A DNA stretch of 64,000 nucleotides from Lichenostomus cassidix (taxonomy: Eukaryota; Chordata; Aves; Passeriformes; Meliphagidae): contig CM039196.1 of NCBI GenBank assembly GCA_008360975.2, forward strand, positions 930,001 to 994,000, read 5' to 3'. Below are positions 1 through 15,000 of the stretch, one piece after another. The position numbers and the translations under genes were made by a program. Position 1 is the stretch's first letter. Every line of letters starts with the position of its first letter. A model generated the notes under the pieces. That model was not told where the DNA came from. It saw only the letters and a program-made list of their open reading frames with translations, and made no database searches.

Positions 1-3000
1 ACCCAAATAACAAAAAAATGTTGGAGTTTCCTTCTCCCCATTTCTGTTAGTGATACAAAAGCAAAGATTTCCAACAGCATGCTGTGCTTTGTTATCTCTT
101 CCCTCATGTATCCTCCTGTTTGCTTCACAAAGAAACACAAAATGGAAAGATTTGTATATAATGCTTAGCAATAAAAAAAATTAAATTAAAAAATGCATGG
201 TACATGTTTGCCAGCCATTCTTCAAGAATCTCTCTACACTAAATGCAAAAAGCTTTACCACTGTAATTAATATTTCAGCATCAAAAAGAATGGTTTAAGT
301 CAGTCAGAGATGCAAGAGAGGGATGGATGGGGCTGTGAACGTCACTGCTGTGCTCTGCTGTCCCCCTGTGTCCCCAGGAGCAGGGATGGTGACAAACGAG
401 CCACAGGGGAGCTGAACAGCAGCCACAGCCAGGATCAGGGCTGGTGATTTGCTGAAAAATTGAGATTTCACAGTGGAACTGCATGGCCAAAAGGACACCA
501 ACTGCTGTGCCAGTGGGTTTGTTGATGGCATCACCACCTGGCATGAAATACCCTGGCTGGGGGAAGAAATGTGATTAATGCTCAGGATTCATTCTCTCCT
601 GCTGGTTCTGAGTCACACCATGGCCTGGAGAGAATCAAACCTTGATTTTCCCATCCTGACCTCTCCAATCACCTGCAAGGGGATTTAACAGCTGCTGCAC
701 AGGGAGGAATGGCACTGAGTTCAGCTTTGGGTGAACTGCTCTGAGCTCTGCAGGTGTGAGAGAATGGGAGGATGGGGAATAGAAAAAGTGGAAATCAGGA
801 GGGAATTTTCATGACGCAACTGCTTTGACATCAGCTGTTTTACACAGAATTTCTGTTTTCACAGAAACACAGAATCATGGAATCATTCAGGCTGGAAAAA
901 CCCTCTAAAGTCACCAAATCCAACCACAACCCAGCACTGCCAAGGCCACCACTGTCCCCAAGTGCCACCACTGTCCCCAAGTGCCACATCCACACATCTC
1001 CTACATCCTGCAGGGATTTCAAACCAAACCCTTTTGGTGAAGAAATTTTTCCTAATATCCACAACTTGAGGCAATTTCCTCTTGTCCTGCTGCTTGTTAC
1101 TGGAGAGAACAGAATTATTCCACACTGGGATATTCCACACTTGGGCCTTTATAAAAACCTGCATTTAGGACAGCAAAACACCAAATCAGACAGCAAACAC
1201 AAAAACTGGGATATTTCACACTTGGGCCTTTATAAAAACCTGCATTTAGGACATCAAAACACCAAATCAAACAGCAAACACAAAAACCTAAATAATTCCT
1301 GAGGCATCAGTAAGGACACTGTTTTTCTGAGAAAGGCAGAAGTACAAGTGTTATCTAAAGAGATTTGGAAACTCTAGATTCGTTTAACTCCATCCCTCTA
1401 GGTAGCATCAGGGAAAAAAAAGGAGCAGCTGTAGATGCACAATAAAAATAAATGTATTACTGCAAATCTTTAATCTTACTGAAAGCTGCAGGCCTGGAAG
1501 CCACTGAGTAATGCCAAACATTAGCTTGCTGAGAGGTAAAGAAGAAGATTTAAAAATTAATTTTCCAACCCCTGATTTCAGGTTCACTGCTCTGTTCTAC
1601 AGACCTTTAGAGAACAACACCAAGTCCACGTTATTTGGGATTATTTATCCATTTTTGGTTTTGTTCAGAGACAAAATCTAAGCCATGATGAGATTGGGGG
1701 TGGAAGGGAAATAACCTTATTTTCTTTTCTTTTTCTGGTCACTTTGAACCCTAGCAGTTCCTTTACTCCTCTTGAAAATATTTCATTTCTCCATCTCCTG
1801 AGCACATGAAAGTATTGACAACAGCAAATCCATAGGTTTATTGCTGAGATTTCAGTCTCTAAGATGGTGATTTTATTTTCTTGTGGTTGAATCACAGCTA
1901 AATTTGTCCAACCCTGGCAGGAATCTTTGATACTCTCAATCTTTCACCTCCCAGTTTTTCTGAAGTTTATCTCCCTGCACACTGGAAGAAATACCATCCA
2001 TTAGCTCTTGTCGTCTCTTGGCACCTCGAGTTTGGGTTTTTATCTCAGAAATCAAGGGGAAGTGGAGAAAATAACTTAATCCAAAGTGTTTATCCTGCTA
2101 GTCACATCCCAAATGAAGAATTGCTGGCGTTGCTGATATGTTTGCAAAGACAAGAGGAGTTAAATGAAGCTGTAAACTTCCAGGGACAGAATACTAATCC
2201 AGAAAAATTAGACTGCAAAATTCTCAATCAATCCTTTTTCCCCCCCTGCTTCTCATTTCTAACAGATCAGACAACAAAAAAGCTCCCAAAAAAAGCTAAA
2301 AAATAAAGGTTTCAGATCAGTTTGGGAACACAGTTTATTGCTGCTATAATGTAATTTTTACTATGCTCAGCTGCATAAATATACAAATTTTACTATTTAG
2401 TTTTTCTTTTGTGGGTCTTTCTTTCCAGCACAGCTTTAGGAAAACCTAAATCCTCTGTAAAAACCTGTCTGTGTCAGGACAGGTTATGTAAACTCCTCAG
2501 GCTCTGCAAACAGCCATGCTGTGAAGCAGAAATTACAGGAGGGTAGAAAAATCAAAACTACAAAAGCATATTGCATCTTTTATTTGTGACTGCAACAAGC
2601 CTGTGACCCTCTGGCTCTGTGCCTCCTCCAGAAAATCAGTTTGAAGTCCTGTCTGTTGGCTAAATGAAGATTTCTCAGTTTATCAGGGCAGACTTTGTGA
2701 GTTATCTACATCTGCTAATCACATGATGTTTGTTAGGGACTGAATTTCACAGCCTCAGCCTCATTGCAGGGAAATCAAAGCAGCTTTTCATCATGGAATG
2801 ATGACATCAAGCCTGTCTGGGACCTCAGGCAGCTCTGCCCCAGCCTGGAGAAAATCAGCTTCCTCATTTCCTTAAACTGGCGTTTTCTCACTCAATTTGC
2901 AGCAAAAATCTGAACTCTCATTGACTCTCTGATGTCTGGAGATGGAGTTTCTCAACCTGCTGCCCAAACTGAGGATGCTCAAGATAGATCCCTGCAGTGT

Positions 3001-6000
3001 AAGGGCAGAAAATAAAACCATGTTGATCATCTGCTCTGATCTGCAGACTGACACAGCAAAACTGCCTTAAATAGTCTGAGCTGCTGAAGAGGCTGGGAAT
3101 GTTGTGTTTGTGAAGTCTGTGCTCAAATCTGCTCGTGGTTCAGCTCTTTGGTTTGGCTGCTGCTGCTCACAGCCTCTCAGCCACACCAGACAAACTGTGA
3201 AGCTGACTGTTAACCAGAATGCAAATTCACTTTAAAAGCCTTTTTTTGGGGTAGATTTAGCCAGTAAATGTTGACTGGCCAACCTCTGAGAATAGTGCAG
3301 CCAGGAGACAGAACCAGCCCTGACACCATCACCTCTGCAACTCCCAAATCTGCTGCTGAGACTGTGAAAAAACACCAATTATTTTTGTGCTGAGATTGCA
3401 CTGCACCCATCATAACAACAACAGAAACCTTTCACAGCTCTTTGTATTATTATTAATTTACATTAGGCAATTGCTACTTACATTAGCAGCCAACCTGTCA
3501 AATGCAGTGTACAAAAAGCTGGGAGTCCTTAGGGTTTTGGTTATTACCATTCACATTTGGGGGCTGCAAGTCTCCCACCAAAAAAATGCATTTGGTGCAT
3601 TCTGGCACTCACTGAAATCTACCATTAAATTCTTTTTGAGGCATTACACTGATTTAAAGAGGCTGTTTATGTATTGGTGTCATATTTATTATAAGCAAAT
3701 GTTTCCTATAACTAGAAAAAATCAGTACAAAGAATATTCATAAGAAGTCTGTTCTATAGGGAAAAAGTCTGGGAGTATTCTGAAGAGACTGTTTGATTTT
3801 AAAGAGTGATTTGACAATGATGCCTCAAATGAATTATAATCTGCACTGGAGAGCATTTGCTGTTTCTTTACATTCTACCCTTGGAAACCTGAATTTGTCA
3901 AAGATTCAAAGGCACTGCTAGAGATACAGGCAAGAGTTATCTGGAGAAGTATTTCCCCCCCAAAAAAATCATTAAATGCCTTCAGACATGGACTAGAACT
4001 TCATGAAAAAGCCTTGAAAAAAAAAATATCCCAAAAGCCATGAGCTGAACGAGACTGGACAGCTTGATCTGCACAAAAACTGCATTTTCTCAAGTGCACT
4101 TCACTGTGCAAACCCAACCACCATAATCATCCTTCTGAGCAAAACTGCCTCCTGCTTTGCAGAGTTTCCTACTGACTGCTCCAAGTTCAGTAGAATTCTA
4201 AACACTTTCAAACTGCAAATGGCCAGAACAGCAATTCAGTGGGAACTCCTAATTAGTCCCTGGAAAGCACCAAGGTAAAAAAGCCAAAAAGCCTCACTGC
4301 CTGTGCAACATCAAAATAAATGGAAATTGTTCATCTCTGCCACCAGAGATGGACACAGGCACAAGGCTGAGCAGATAAATGAGATGAAACAGTGATAAAA
4401 ACAATACTGAATTATCTGATGCCACTTTTCAAGTTATTATTTAACAAGGTGCAGATGATGGAGTCACATTTGAGTTTGCTTTTCATGCACTTTATGAATT
4501 ATTTTGCACTTTTGCATTAGCACACATTAGGCAAAAAAAGAAAAGTCTGTAATATATTAGAAATTCACTTTAGGGGGAGTTTCCCCCTCCTCAAGCTGCT
4601 GACTGCTCATTTAATCATCCAATGCTTGGATAAGAGATCAAATCAACACTCAGGCTGTGCTAGCAAGTGACAAACCATTTCACTTCAGAGAATTATCCAT
4701 CTTAGTGGCTCTGTGCTGGTGAGCTGGGATTTAGGGAGAGCAAAATCACCTCCCAAAGCTCCCTTTCCAATTGCCCCTGGCTGTGACTGATGGCACACAG
4801 CTCCTGAAGGGATAATGCCATGGACTGGGGAGGATCCATTGGTAACACAGCAAACAGCTGGACCAGCAGAGATCAGCCTGCTGAACATTATACTGAAACA
4901 TTTTCACCAGGCTGAAATACCTCTAAATCATTCTTTTGGGGAGGGATGGAGTGATTAAAGCATTGCCAAGATCAGCTGACTGGGAATTGGGTCACCTGCC
5001 TTACCTGCCAGGCTCTACATCAAACCCAAAAATAAAATATCACCAGAGATTTCTCCTCCTCAGTAGTTCTTCAGTGATTCAGGAAACCCCAATTTCTGTC
5101 CCACAAGAATTCTGTCTCAGGAGTTGGTGCTGAAGGACACTGACCTCACACTGGGACCATTTTTGGTGCAGTTCAGCCCCGGCCAGAGCAGAAATTATTT
5201 GGAGAAATCTGGGTGCTTCACCAACCAGACTGATCTGATTGATTTCTGTCCTTTTCCATATAATTAACACACTTGGTTTAAACTCTGTATTCAAAGTTTC
5301 CTTCATCCTTGATGCCTATTAGCAATAAATTCAGTAAACACAGGAAAAATAAAATGAGTTTTACCTGCATTTTGTAGAAATGTGTACCAGTCAAAGGTTT
5401 CACTGGGTGAAGTCTTAATTCCTGTGTTGAAAAAAAGGAGAATTTGGTGTTTAGTGTCCCCTGGCTGGCTGAGCTGTGGCTGCTGAAGTCAGCAATTCTG
5501 CACATGGAATTCCATCCAGCTGTTCCCATCTCCAGCTGTTCTCATCCACAGCCAGCAGGTTGGGATTCAGTGGGAAATTTTGTACAATTAAATGGTGTTT
5601 GAGGTCCTTTAGCAACACAACCATGCTAAATGTGGCCTTTTAAAACTCCACATGAGATAATATTATTTCTTTATTCCAAAACAGATCCAGGCCAGCTCAG
5701 ACCCATGTAAAAGTAAATTAAATTTATAGACAAATTAAATATTAATCTAGCCTGAATATTAATGTATTTGTTTTGCCTCGTGTTAAAGATTAATTCTTTT
5801 AATAATGAAACTATTTGATTAATTTATTTAATCTCTTTGTTAACTATCACCTCACAAGAGGCATAAATACAAACCAACTATGGGCTAAAAAGACTTCCCA
5901 GTGAGTTATTTCAACAGCAGAGTTCTGAAAAGAATCTTATTTCCTTTGAAAGTGAAATACACAAAACAGAATGAGCTTTGGAATCCACAGACAGTTCTTT

Positions 6001-9000
6001 TTAAATAAATAAATATAATTTGGAGCTCAAGTAATCCCAGCTAAACCACTGAGGTGGCACCTTTGGGTGGCATTGGGTTGGCAATTCAACTGAAAGCATT
6101 TCAAGGAATTTGGAGTTTCAGAATTATTATTATAAAATTACTTATTATAAAATTATTTATTATTATAAAATAATTATTATAAAATAAAAGTTAAAATTAA
6201 ATAATTTAATTTAATTTAGAAATTAAATAAATAATTAAAATAATCAAAACTTCTGCAGACTTTGGCGAAATCTCAGTGTTGCTTTCAGCATTTCCTAACC
6301 TTTCAGATTCCTGCTGGAAAAACTTCTATAAAAGCCCCAAATGAGTGGAAAATGTTGGCTGAGAGACTGAAATAGTGCCTCAGTTAATGGCTGTTAGATA
6401 TTTTTTATTTTTGCAGAGCAGGATTCAAAGCTCATCCCATTCCAGAACATTTCTGGGGCAAAGGCAGCAGAGGAACAAACCCAAAGGCACCAAACCCAAA
6501 TCAAACCAAGGCAATTCTCCAGCAGGATTTCAGAGCTCTCACCTTGACTCTGGACGTAGATTTTCTTCCTGCAATCTGGCTGGAGAGAGAAGAAAAATTA
6601 CTTTTGTAGCTCAACATAAAATATCAGTTTTATCCTCAAAAAATCCCAGCTAAAGGAACAAAATACACGTTGGTGTGATTTTCTTTTGACTATTAAAAAT
6701 CAAAAACAATCTAATTCAAAGATCCATTAAGTAACAGCAAAAGCCAACAGTTAGCAATGCAGTTTACATCTCCTGGGACCATTTACAGTATCAATGAATC
6801 AATTTTGCAATTAACACAATTACCAAGTTAGTACAAATATATGTTTTTTTAGTTTCTATCCTTTCTTACAATCATTATCCTATTTTCCTGGAATAAAACC
6901 ATTTGCAACTAACTAGCTGAAAATCAGTTCTAATTCCCAAAAACACTGTTGGTCTTGAAAGCCTGGTTTTGAAAATCCAGTTTACATTTCTCCACAATAA
7001 AATGTAGAAATGTATCAGTTTCAATAACTGCTGTCAAATTTAGGGATTTGCCTATAGAGGAAAACTGGCAACTGGTAGTTACTGCAGAACATTCACAAAT
7101 CAAAACTGCAAAATAAATTCTTTTCAAATAGCTGCAGTAAAAGAGGTAATTACTCCACTTCCAAAATCACTCCTGAAGTGCTACTCTGCTAGTTATTTAA
7201 TTTAGGTGATTAAAGAAGCAATTTCCTATTTCAATATCTTTCTGTAACTCCAACTGTGAATTTGTGGAATGAAAAGAGAATTTCTTTAATGAAAAGAGAA
7301 TTAATTCAGAAACAAACTTCTAAGCAACCAAGTCAGAAAACAGGAAGCCACAGAAGTGATTTTTTTTTTTTTTGTTTTAAATTACAGATTTTGGTTTTCC
7401 CTGGTGCTCCTGTGTGGTTTCCCCTCAGTGCTCTGCCCAGGCAGTGCAGTTAACTCAAAATGAACTGCAGAAAGCAATGGGAAGCAAAGAGGTCATTTCC
7501 AAAAAATGAACTGCAGAAAGCAATGGGAAGCAAAGAGGTCATTTCCCAAAAATGAACTGCAGAAAGCAATGGGAAGCAAAGAGGTCATTCCAAAGTCATC
7601 CACAAGGAGCTCACAGATGGAAGGAGGTGGTTGGTGAGAATCACAGAGAACTGTGGCACAGAAATGACCTGAAAATTCAGCAAATCCTTGAAGTGGGGGA
7701 AAAACAGCTCTGTGCTACAGTGGAATATTCTGTGGAATTTATCCCTCAGAACCTAGAGGAGCTTTTGTATTCAATGGATTTAAAAATAATAAAAATAATT
7801 TAATACATCATTATATTATTTTATTACTTAACACTGGACCTTCTCTTCCCTATGGCTAAGTAACATTTTGAATTATTTTGCACCTTCCAATCGTGAAAAA
7901 ACCCTAGGAAACAATGGGGACAGCACTGCAAGCTGGAGGGCAACCTCAGAATTCCACCTTGCAGTGCAGGTGGGAGAGCTGAGATTGAGCAAAACAAAAA
8001 CCAAAAAAACCAGAAAACCAGAAGGTGGGAAAAGCAAGAGGAGCAGCAAAACCCTCCCAGCTGGCACTGCCCAGCTCTGCTCACTCAGCCAGCCTTTTGC
8101 TCCCTAAAAACACCAAATTCCCAAACAAATTTCAGTTAAACATCTCTTTTCATGCCCTGCAGGACCTCGAATGGCTCAGGTGAGTAAATACCATCCTGGC
8201 AGGGTTTGGATGATCACGGGGAAAACAGCAGCAGTGCTGTGGCTCAGGGCAGAGAGATGAATTCCCACTTTATAGATCCATTTGCTCTTATGTTCTTCAC
8301 TTGAAATGGGCTTGAGGAGAATGGAAAATGAAATTGAATGCTAATAAAACTGGCTTAGGTAATTCTCCTTGCATCAGTTTTATGCTGCTGAAATAAAATA
8401 GTGACCATAAGCACCAAGATCTTTTATGGCATTTTAAACTTCCTTGGAATACAGATTATTACAAGGGCTGGATTGCCTATTTCATAATTAAGGGTAATTT
8501 ATCCAATGTAATAGAAAAAGAATTGTAGGAAGAGACAGCCTTGGAGTCCAGTGAGATTGCTTACATGACTGTAATTTAAATTTTTAACTGACTGTCTTAA
8601 CTTAAATCCCACATTAGAGGGATAAGGCAGTTCACAGGTGTGAGTTAAGAGGTAAAAATCATTAATATCCCCGAGCTGGGTAGGGAAGGATGAGTTCATG
8701 TTCTTCACTGCTTGAAAGCTCATCTGTGGGATTTGCTCTCAGCTTTGCCATGGAGATGCAGCACAACTCAAAGGTCAGCAGGTGGGATTTCAGTTCAGCT
8801 CTGGACAGGTTTGTCTCCAATTCCCTGAGTGCCACAGAACCCCAAAACTTCATCTCACAGCCCAGAGCACACAAGTGGTTAGGTAAAATCAAATTCTGGT
8901 ACTGAAAGACATTGGAGGTGCTGGTTTTGGAATGATTTCAAGGTTCAAGTCTGTTTCTTCTCCTTACACTCTAATTTTGCCCTTTTCTTGCTCAGATCTA

Positions 9001-12000
9001 TGGCAGCAGCTTTGCCCTTTGCCATTTACCCATTGACAAGTTCATTTAGTAACTATTAAAACCAACTTACATCTGTAAAATAAACCACCAAACCCTATGT
9101 CTGCTCATGTATCCTTTTAGTGCAAATAGATTTTAAAAATCAATTAATTCTGGACTAAGGTTTTGCACATTCTGCTGCTGTGTTGTGCCAGCTCCACTCT
9201 CAATGGTTATTTTCTAGGCAAGAGTGCATTAATGATTATATTATGATGGAAATTAGAGCTGAAGAGATACCAAGCATTTAGTTCCAACTTCTTGCATTTA
9301 TTGTTCAGCCTCAGCTGATGTTTTCCAGAGTGAGATGAGTGGAGCCAACACCTTATTGCAGAAAAATATTGATAAAAATAGCCTTTTTATCCCAGACAAA
9401 TGGTTCCTGTTCTCCTCACTGGATCTGGGCTCTTGGCACTTCTCTGTATTTCAGCACAGCAAATTTAATTTACCTCTGCACTTCACCTGAGGAAGTTCAT
9501 TCTATTTCCAGGGTTGACAAAAACAAGTATTTTCAAATTATACTTCAAAATTCTTTATTATAACTAATGCTGTCTGGAGGAATTTTGTCAACGTAAAGTT
9601 TAGTAAATGATGCTAAACCACCCAATCTGGCATCAGGAGAGACTCAGTAACAGCAGCAATGATTGGTTTGGAATGTTACAGAAACACACAACCTAAACTC
9701 TTCTAATTCTAGGTGTTTATATTAAATTCAATAAATTAAATTTAATAATTAAATTTAGGTGTTCTAAACTCTTCTAATTCTAAACAGCTTTTAAAGGCCA
9801 CATTATCTGACCTGTTTGAGTGCATGAACATGAAATGCTTTCTCTGAAAGGAAAAACAGGACTAGAGAACAACGAAGATTATTGCAGGAATAAACAAATT
9901 GCTAAATAATTCCCTGGAATTATTCAGACAATATTTTAGGAGGATGCACAGTTGCTAATACTCGAAGCATTACCACATCAACATACCCACTCTGCTGCTG
10001 CCAGCTCCTTCATTTCCACGGTGAAAGCCACTGCAAACCTGGTTAAATGGACAAAAATAGTTGGGATCATCTGCTTAAAGTGTTTAAACACAAAAAAAAA
10101 AGTACTTCAGAAAAAAATCTTTTTAAGAACTAAGATCAGGGGCTTATAAAAATGATCCCAGATGGAGCACATTGCTCTTTTTTCAGTTTATCCAGGTTAA
10201 TTCACACTGCTGCCAAGTTGGCATTTCCTGCAGGAACTTCACAACCCAACCCAAAGTGAGGAGGAGCTGAGCTGCACCTCATCCCAGACTGTGTTTGACA
10301 ATATCCACTGTGTGCAGCTGAGTTTAATTCAAACGAAGGGATTTTAACCTTCCCCGTGTTCTCACCTCACTTCTGAGCACTCAGAGCTGTCAGTGAGTGA
10401 CAAACTTGGGTGGTTTTGAGAAATGGGTGCAGCTGCTGCCACTGAGAAGGGATTTCAGAGAACACCTAAAAGCAGCACTGATGGGAAAACTCCTCGTTTT
10501 TCAGTCTCATTACAGCCAACAGAAGGCTGATTTCTAAATACAATTGATAAACAAGTTATTCTAACTGGGATCTTGGTGTAATACTAAAAATGTGAGTTAT
10601 TTTTACACAGAGTTAATAAAGAATCCCTGTTCAGAACAAATCCCAACATGCTGCACTTTATGGTTTCATTGCAACTTTTAAGTTTTTTTCATTACTTGTA
10701 GAGCTATTGAACATAAAAGAGAGGTCATTGCACATTGAACAGCTAATTCAGTATTTCTTTTTCGTGTAATTTATGAAATGTTTCTGTCCTGAGCCAACAC
10801 CTTACAGGTTACAGATAAACCACAACAGAACAGCTCTTCTCCACTGGAGATGCTCTGTTATAATTTCAGACATGAAATCCCAATAATTCATTACAATTCC
10901 CCTAAATGCTGAACTACAACTCCTATTTTTATTTGCTGAAACAAACCTCATTCCCCTGCTTTGTTTTGCAGTATCTGCTTTATGGCACCACAATGAATTT
11001 CCCACCCCCAACCTGAGGTTTGAGGTTATTAAAGCTTTGCAAATGCTTGTTTTGTCAAGTTGCACATGCTCCCTCCCCAGACTCTGCAATTATACTTTCA
11101 ATCCATCACATTAACAAGCATAAAAAGATGTTCCTTCTAAGTCTACAAAATACTGTTCAATAGGAAAAAAAAAAAAAAATACCCTAGAGGAGAACAACCA
11201 CCATTTAGAGGAATTTGATTAAAAATGAAACACTCATAAGGCTAGACAGTGTTCAATAGTTTGTTTTATGGGATGTGGTGCTATATTGTACTGGACAAGT
11301 AATCTACAATTCATGATGCTTTCTGCTTAGGAGCCTGCAATCAATAAAGAAAAAAAAAATAAAAATCAATGTTTCTTTTAATAACTATGCAATGAATAAC
11401 ACCAGTGATGCTGCTGGAGAAGAGCTACATTCAGAATAACTTCTAGAAAACTGAGTTATTTTCCCTGTAGCAGAGAAAATATTATATCACTGCCTCCTGA
11501 TGCAGTTCACAGTTTGAAATATCATAGATAATTCAAGCTAGTAAGGTACACTTCAGCTTCCCAACTTACTATCACTAAAAAACACTCGCAGTTTTTCTAT
11601 TAGCTGGTTTTTTGACAGAAAATATTTTAAACACACAACTGCATCAAATGGACACACTGTAAGATTTTATTTTAATGCCTTTTTCATTTTGCACAGTGCT
11701 GAAATTTCTGACACATCAGACACCTTTTTGTTTCCTTCAGACCTGTTTGAAGAGCAGCTGCTGATTAGCTGATAACAAAGTAAACAAGAATATAAACTTT
11801 TTTTCAAGTGGGACCTTAAGTTGCTTTCAACTCCCAGTCCCACTGAGAGGCAAGAACATCCCCTAAGGATTTTTCAGTGAGTGTGATTAAGTGTTGTCTT
11901 TAAAATCTGTTTACTGCCCAGGTTTTACAGGGGATTACAGCCAGAGCAGCACATCTGTGCCACACAGGGCTAAGTGAGCTAATAACAACACAATATATAT

Positions 12001-15000
12001 AATAATAATAACAGAGTGAGATCAGCAGAGGGAAAATAGGGAGAGAGAACCTTGCTGCAGTTCTGCCTGACCCCAAACCCAGTCTGCTCCCAAAAATTAA
12101 CATTTTTCCTCCCCCACCCTGGCTATGATCAAACACTGCTGAATCAACAAACCTTTGGATCAACCAGGAGAAAACTTCTTTTCTGGGGATGTTGAAACAA
12201 TGAAAACTGCCCAGAAGTCTGTTTAGTTTGTAGTAATTTCCTCTGGTTGATGATCAGTTCTTGCCCTACATTTGCTGACTGCACTGATGTGTCACTGGAA
12301 CTTTAAACCACCCTGAAAACATTCCCTGGTCATTTCAGCTAAAAAATGAGAGAATTTGCTTAAAGACTTTTTTCAGTCTCTGCTTCTTTGCTCATGGACT
12401 GGAGAAAGGATCACTTAGCAGGGAAAGAAAAAAAAAAAAAAAGAACAAAATCTGTTTGTAGTTGAGTGATCTGTCTCAAATCAACCTGCAGAGCACCTTG
12501 GGCTGTATGTACAAGTAGCACTAAATCAATAAAATATAGTAGTTCCAATAGAAAATATTTTATATTTGAACATAAGTAACTAACCCAGAATTTACTGAGA
12601 ACCAGAGGTTTTTTAAAAAGCAGCTTCAAGCACCATTCAGGCACAGGGCATTGGAAATGAGGTCCAACCTTGTTTAGATTAATGACATTACTACAAAAAG
12701 AATTAATGGGATATTAACCTCCATCACTAACAAATATTTGCTATTTCAATAATCATACCTCTACCACTAATTCACCATTAACCACCTCCTCTAATAAAGA
12801 TTCACTATTTAAATGCCAAATATGAGCAATTTCATGGCCAGAATAGTTCTGTACAAACAAGAACTCTGTGGATATTGTTTAGAGACACTTAGATATTTAT
12901 TCCTCTACCTAAATCTCTGCAAATATAAACAGTCCAGTATAATTCTGCTAGGAAATTGAAACTTAATTGCATAAAACTGCAACCATTTCAACACTACAAA
13001 TACATCACAGCTGCTCCAGTCTTAGAGTGTGAATCAACATTTTTTCACACTATCCCAACTTGTTTTTAGAGAGAATTCTGCAGAGCAATTTGCTGCCAAA
13101 TCCCAGGTTAAGTAGTCTTGCTTATACTTAATATTCTTCATATTCTGATATAATATTAGGTATATTAATATACTTAATATTCTTCTCATTTCTTTCACCT
13201 GCCCCTGAATTTTATATCCTCATCACACGTTCAGCTCTGTTATTGCAGACAACAGTTATGATTCAGTAGACAATGCAGAGGATTAGTTAGCAAAGATTCC
13301 ATTAGCTTTTAATGGGATTTGAGTCTTTTGGAAAATTTACAACCCAAGAGATGAAGTTTTAGCACCACTTCTGCCAACTCTTCCACGGGAAAATATGGTG
13401 AAATTTATATTGAGGAAACATAAAACAAATAAAATGCATTTTCTGATGAAACTGCTCCACTTCCAGCACTGAATCATAAAATAATATACTAATATCCCAG
13501 GGATTTCAAGCAGTCCAGCCTTTGTCTGTGATCTCCCAGTGATCCCAAGCATTTATTGAACATTTCCTACAAGATCTGCCACGACAAAAATGCAGTTTTC
13601 TGTATAAATCTCCCACAAATGCTCTTACCTGGCTTCCTCCAGCACTGCTCCCATCACCTGACGTTTCTCTTTGCATTTGATGTCTTCATTCACATCAGTC
13701 CCACCAAAGATGATCCCAAAAGGAATTCTGCTCCCTGAAAAGGTACATGTAGAATCACTTCAAAAAAACTGAGTTATTGTTCCTGCAGCTGAGAAAATAT
13801 ATTGCAAACTGCATCTGGATGCAGTGATATATTTTCAAATACCATAGATAATTCAAGGTATTAGATGTTATCTATAATTATATCATGTTATATAATATAT
13901 ATTATATATATTATATGTTATATATATAATTATTTAATATATAATGTTATAAAATATACAATGTATATATTATAATGAATTAGAATATATATACACCATA
14001 ATTCAAGGTATACTTCAGCTTCCCAACATACTGTCATTCTCACTGCAGTGATAAGTTGACCAATATGCCAAGGTAACCACTAGGAGTGAAAAATCACATT
14101 GATAATCCTGAATAACAGATCTAAGCAAAAATCTTGGAAAAGGAAACTTGGACAATCTTGAACTTTGATTTGTTTGGCACCAAAACCCCACAAAATAACT
14201 GCATTTTCAGAGCACACGATGTGAACCTGCAGGAAAATCATTGTTTTGCCTAATTCTGCCCCAAAAAGATGAGTTTGTGTCTATAAGTGTTTTGTTAGAA
14301 AACCTCTGTGATCATCCAGTTGTAATAAAAGAAACCCAGACATCAGAATTCAGGCTTTCTGCAGAATTTCCTTGCAGAATTTGCTTTCTGCAAAGCCACC
14401 AGACCAAACTGGGAGGTGACACTCCTGAAGTCTCCAAACGAACACAACAGAACTCTCCCTGAGATGTGACAAAAGGATGGAATTATGTCTTTATTCCAGT
14501 GAATAGATCTCCATAATACCGAGGTGGTGCAGCAATGGGTGGACATTGTAATTTCAGCAGGTGACAGTGTCTGTAATTCTGACAGCCAGTGCTTCTAGTG
14601 TATCATTAATGGCAGGCTGAAATTGTTCTACGTGGCTACAGAGAATAGAAAATCTTATTATTTGTCTGATAACATCCTGTCTCCTGTAGCTTAGCTGACA
14701 GGAATGTTATTTCATGTTGAAAAACCTCGACTCATTTCTGAGCAGAAAAATCAAATTAGCCTCCCTGCTTCCCTCCATTTGACCCCAGCTCTAATCAGCC
14801 CAGCCATTGTCCTCTCAGAGAATCCTAATGTTAATATAATGCTCTTATCCTGCTGTAAAGCACTTCATTATGAAAAGCACTATGTGCTTTAAAAGTCCAT
14901 TTATTTAGCTCTCTCCTCTCCCTATCAGAGCTCCCATTGAGCAAGACTTTTAGCATTTCTGAACGTTTGCCTGAAGTGGATAAACAGAATAACCACATTG

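Larger units (their letters stand above)
1..5364 (-). other. GLT1D1: GLT1D1 intron 6 (partial)
   Basis: AT-rich intronic sequence running off the left edge. It contains a CR1 fragment (about 862-1120) and an 81-bp tandem duplication (1124-1285). No further conserved GLT1D1 exon or other gene was recognised on either strand. Confidence 0.75.

Noticed and set aside
4990..5045. Possible further GLT1D1 exon (minus strand, GTAAGG donor near 5014)
   Set aside because: The reverse-strand translation does not match the conserved LHIFLLICGLR segment expected next and meets stops in two frames.
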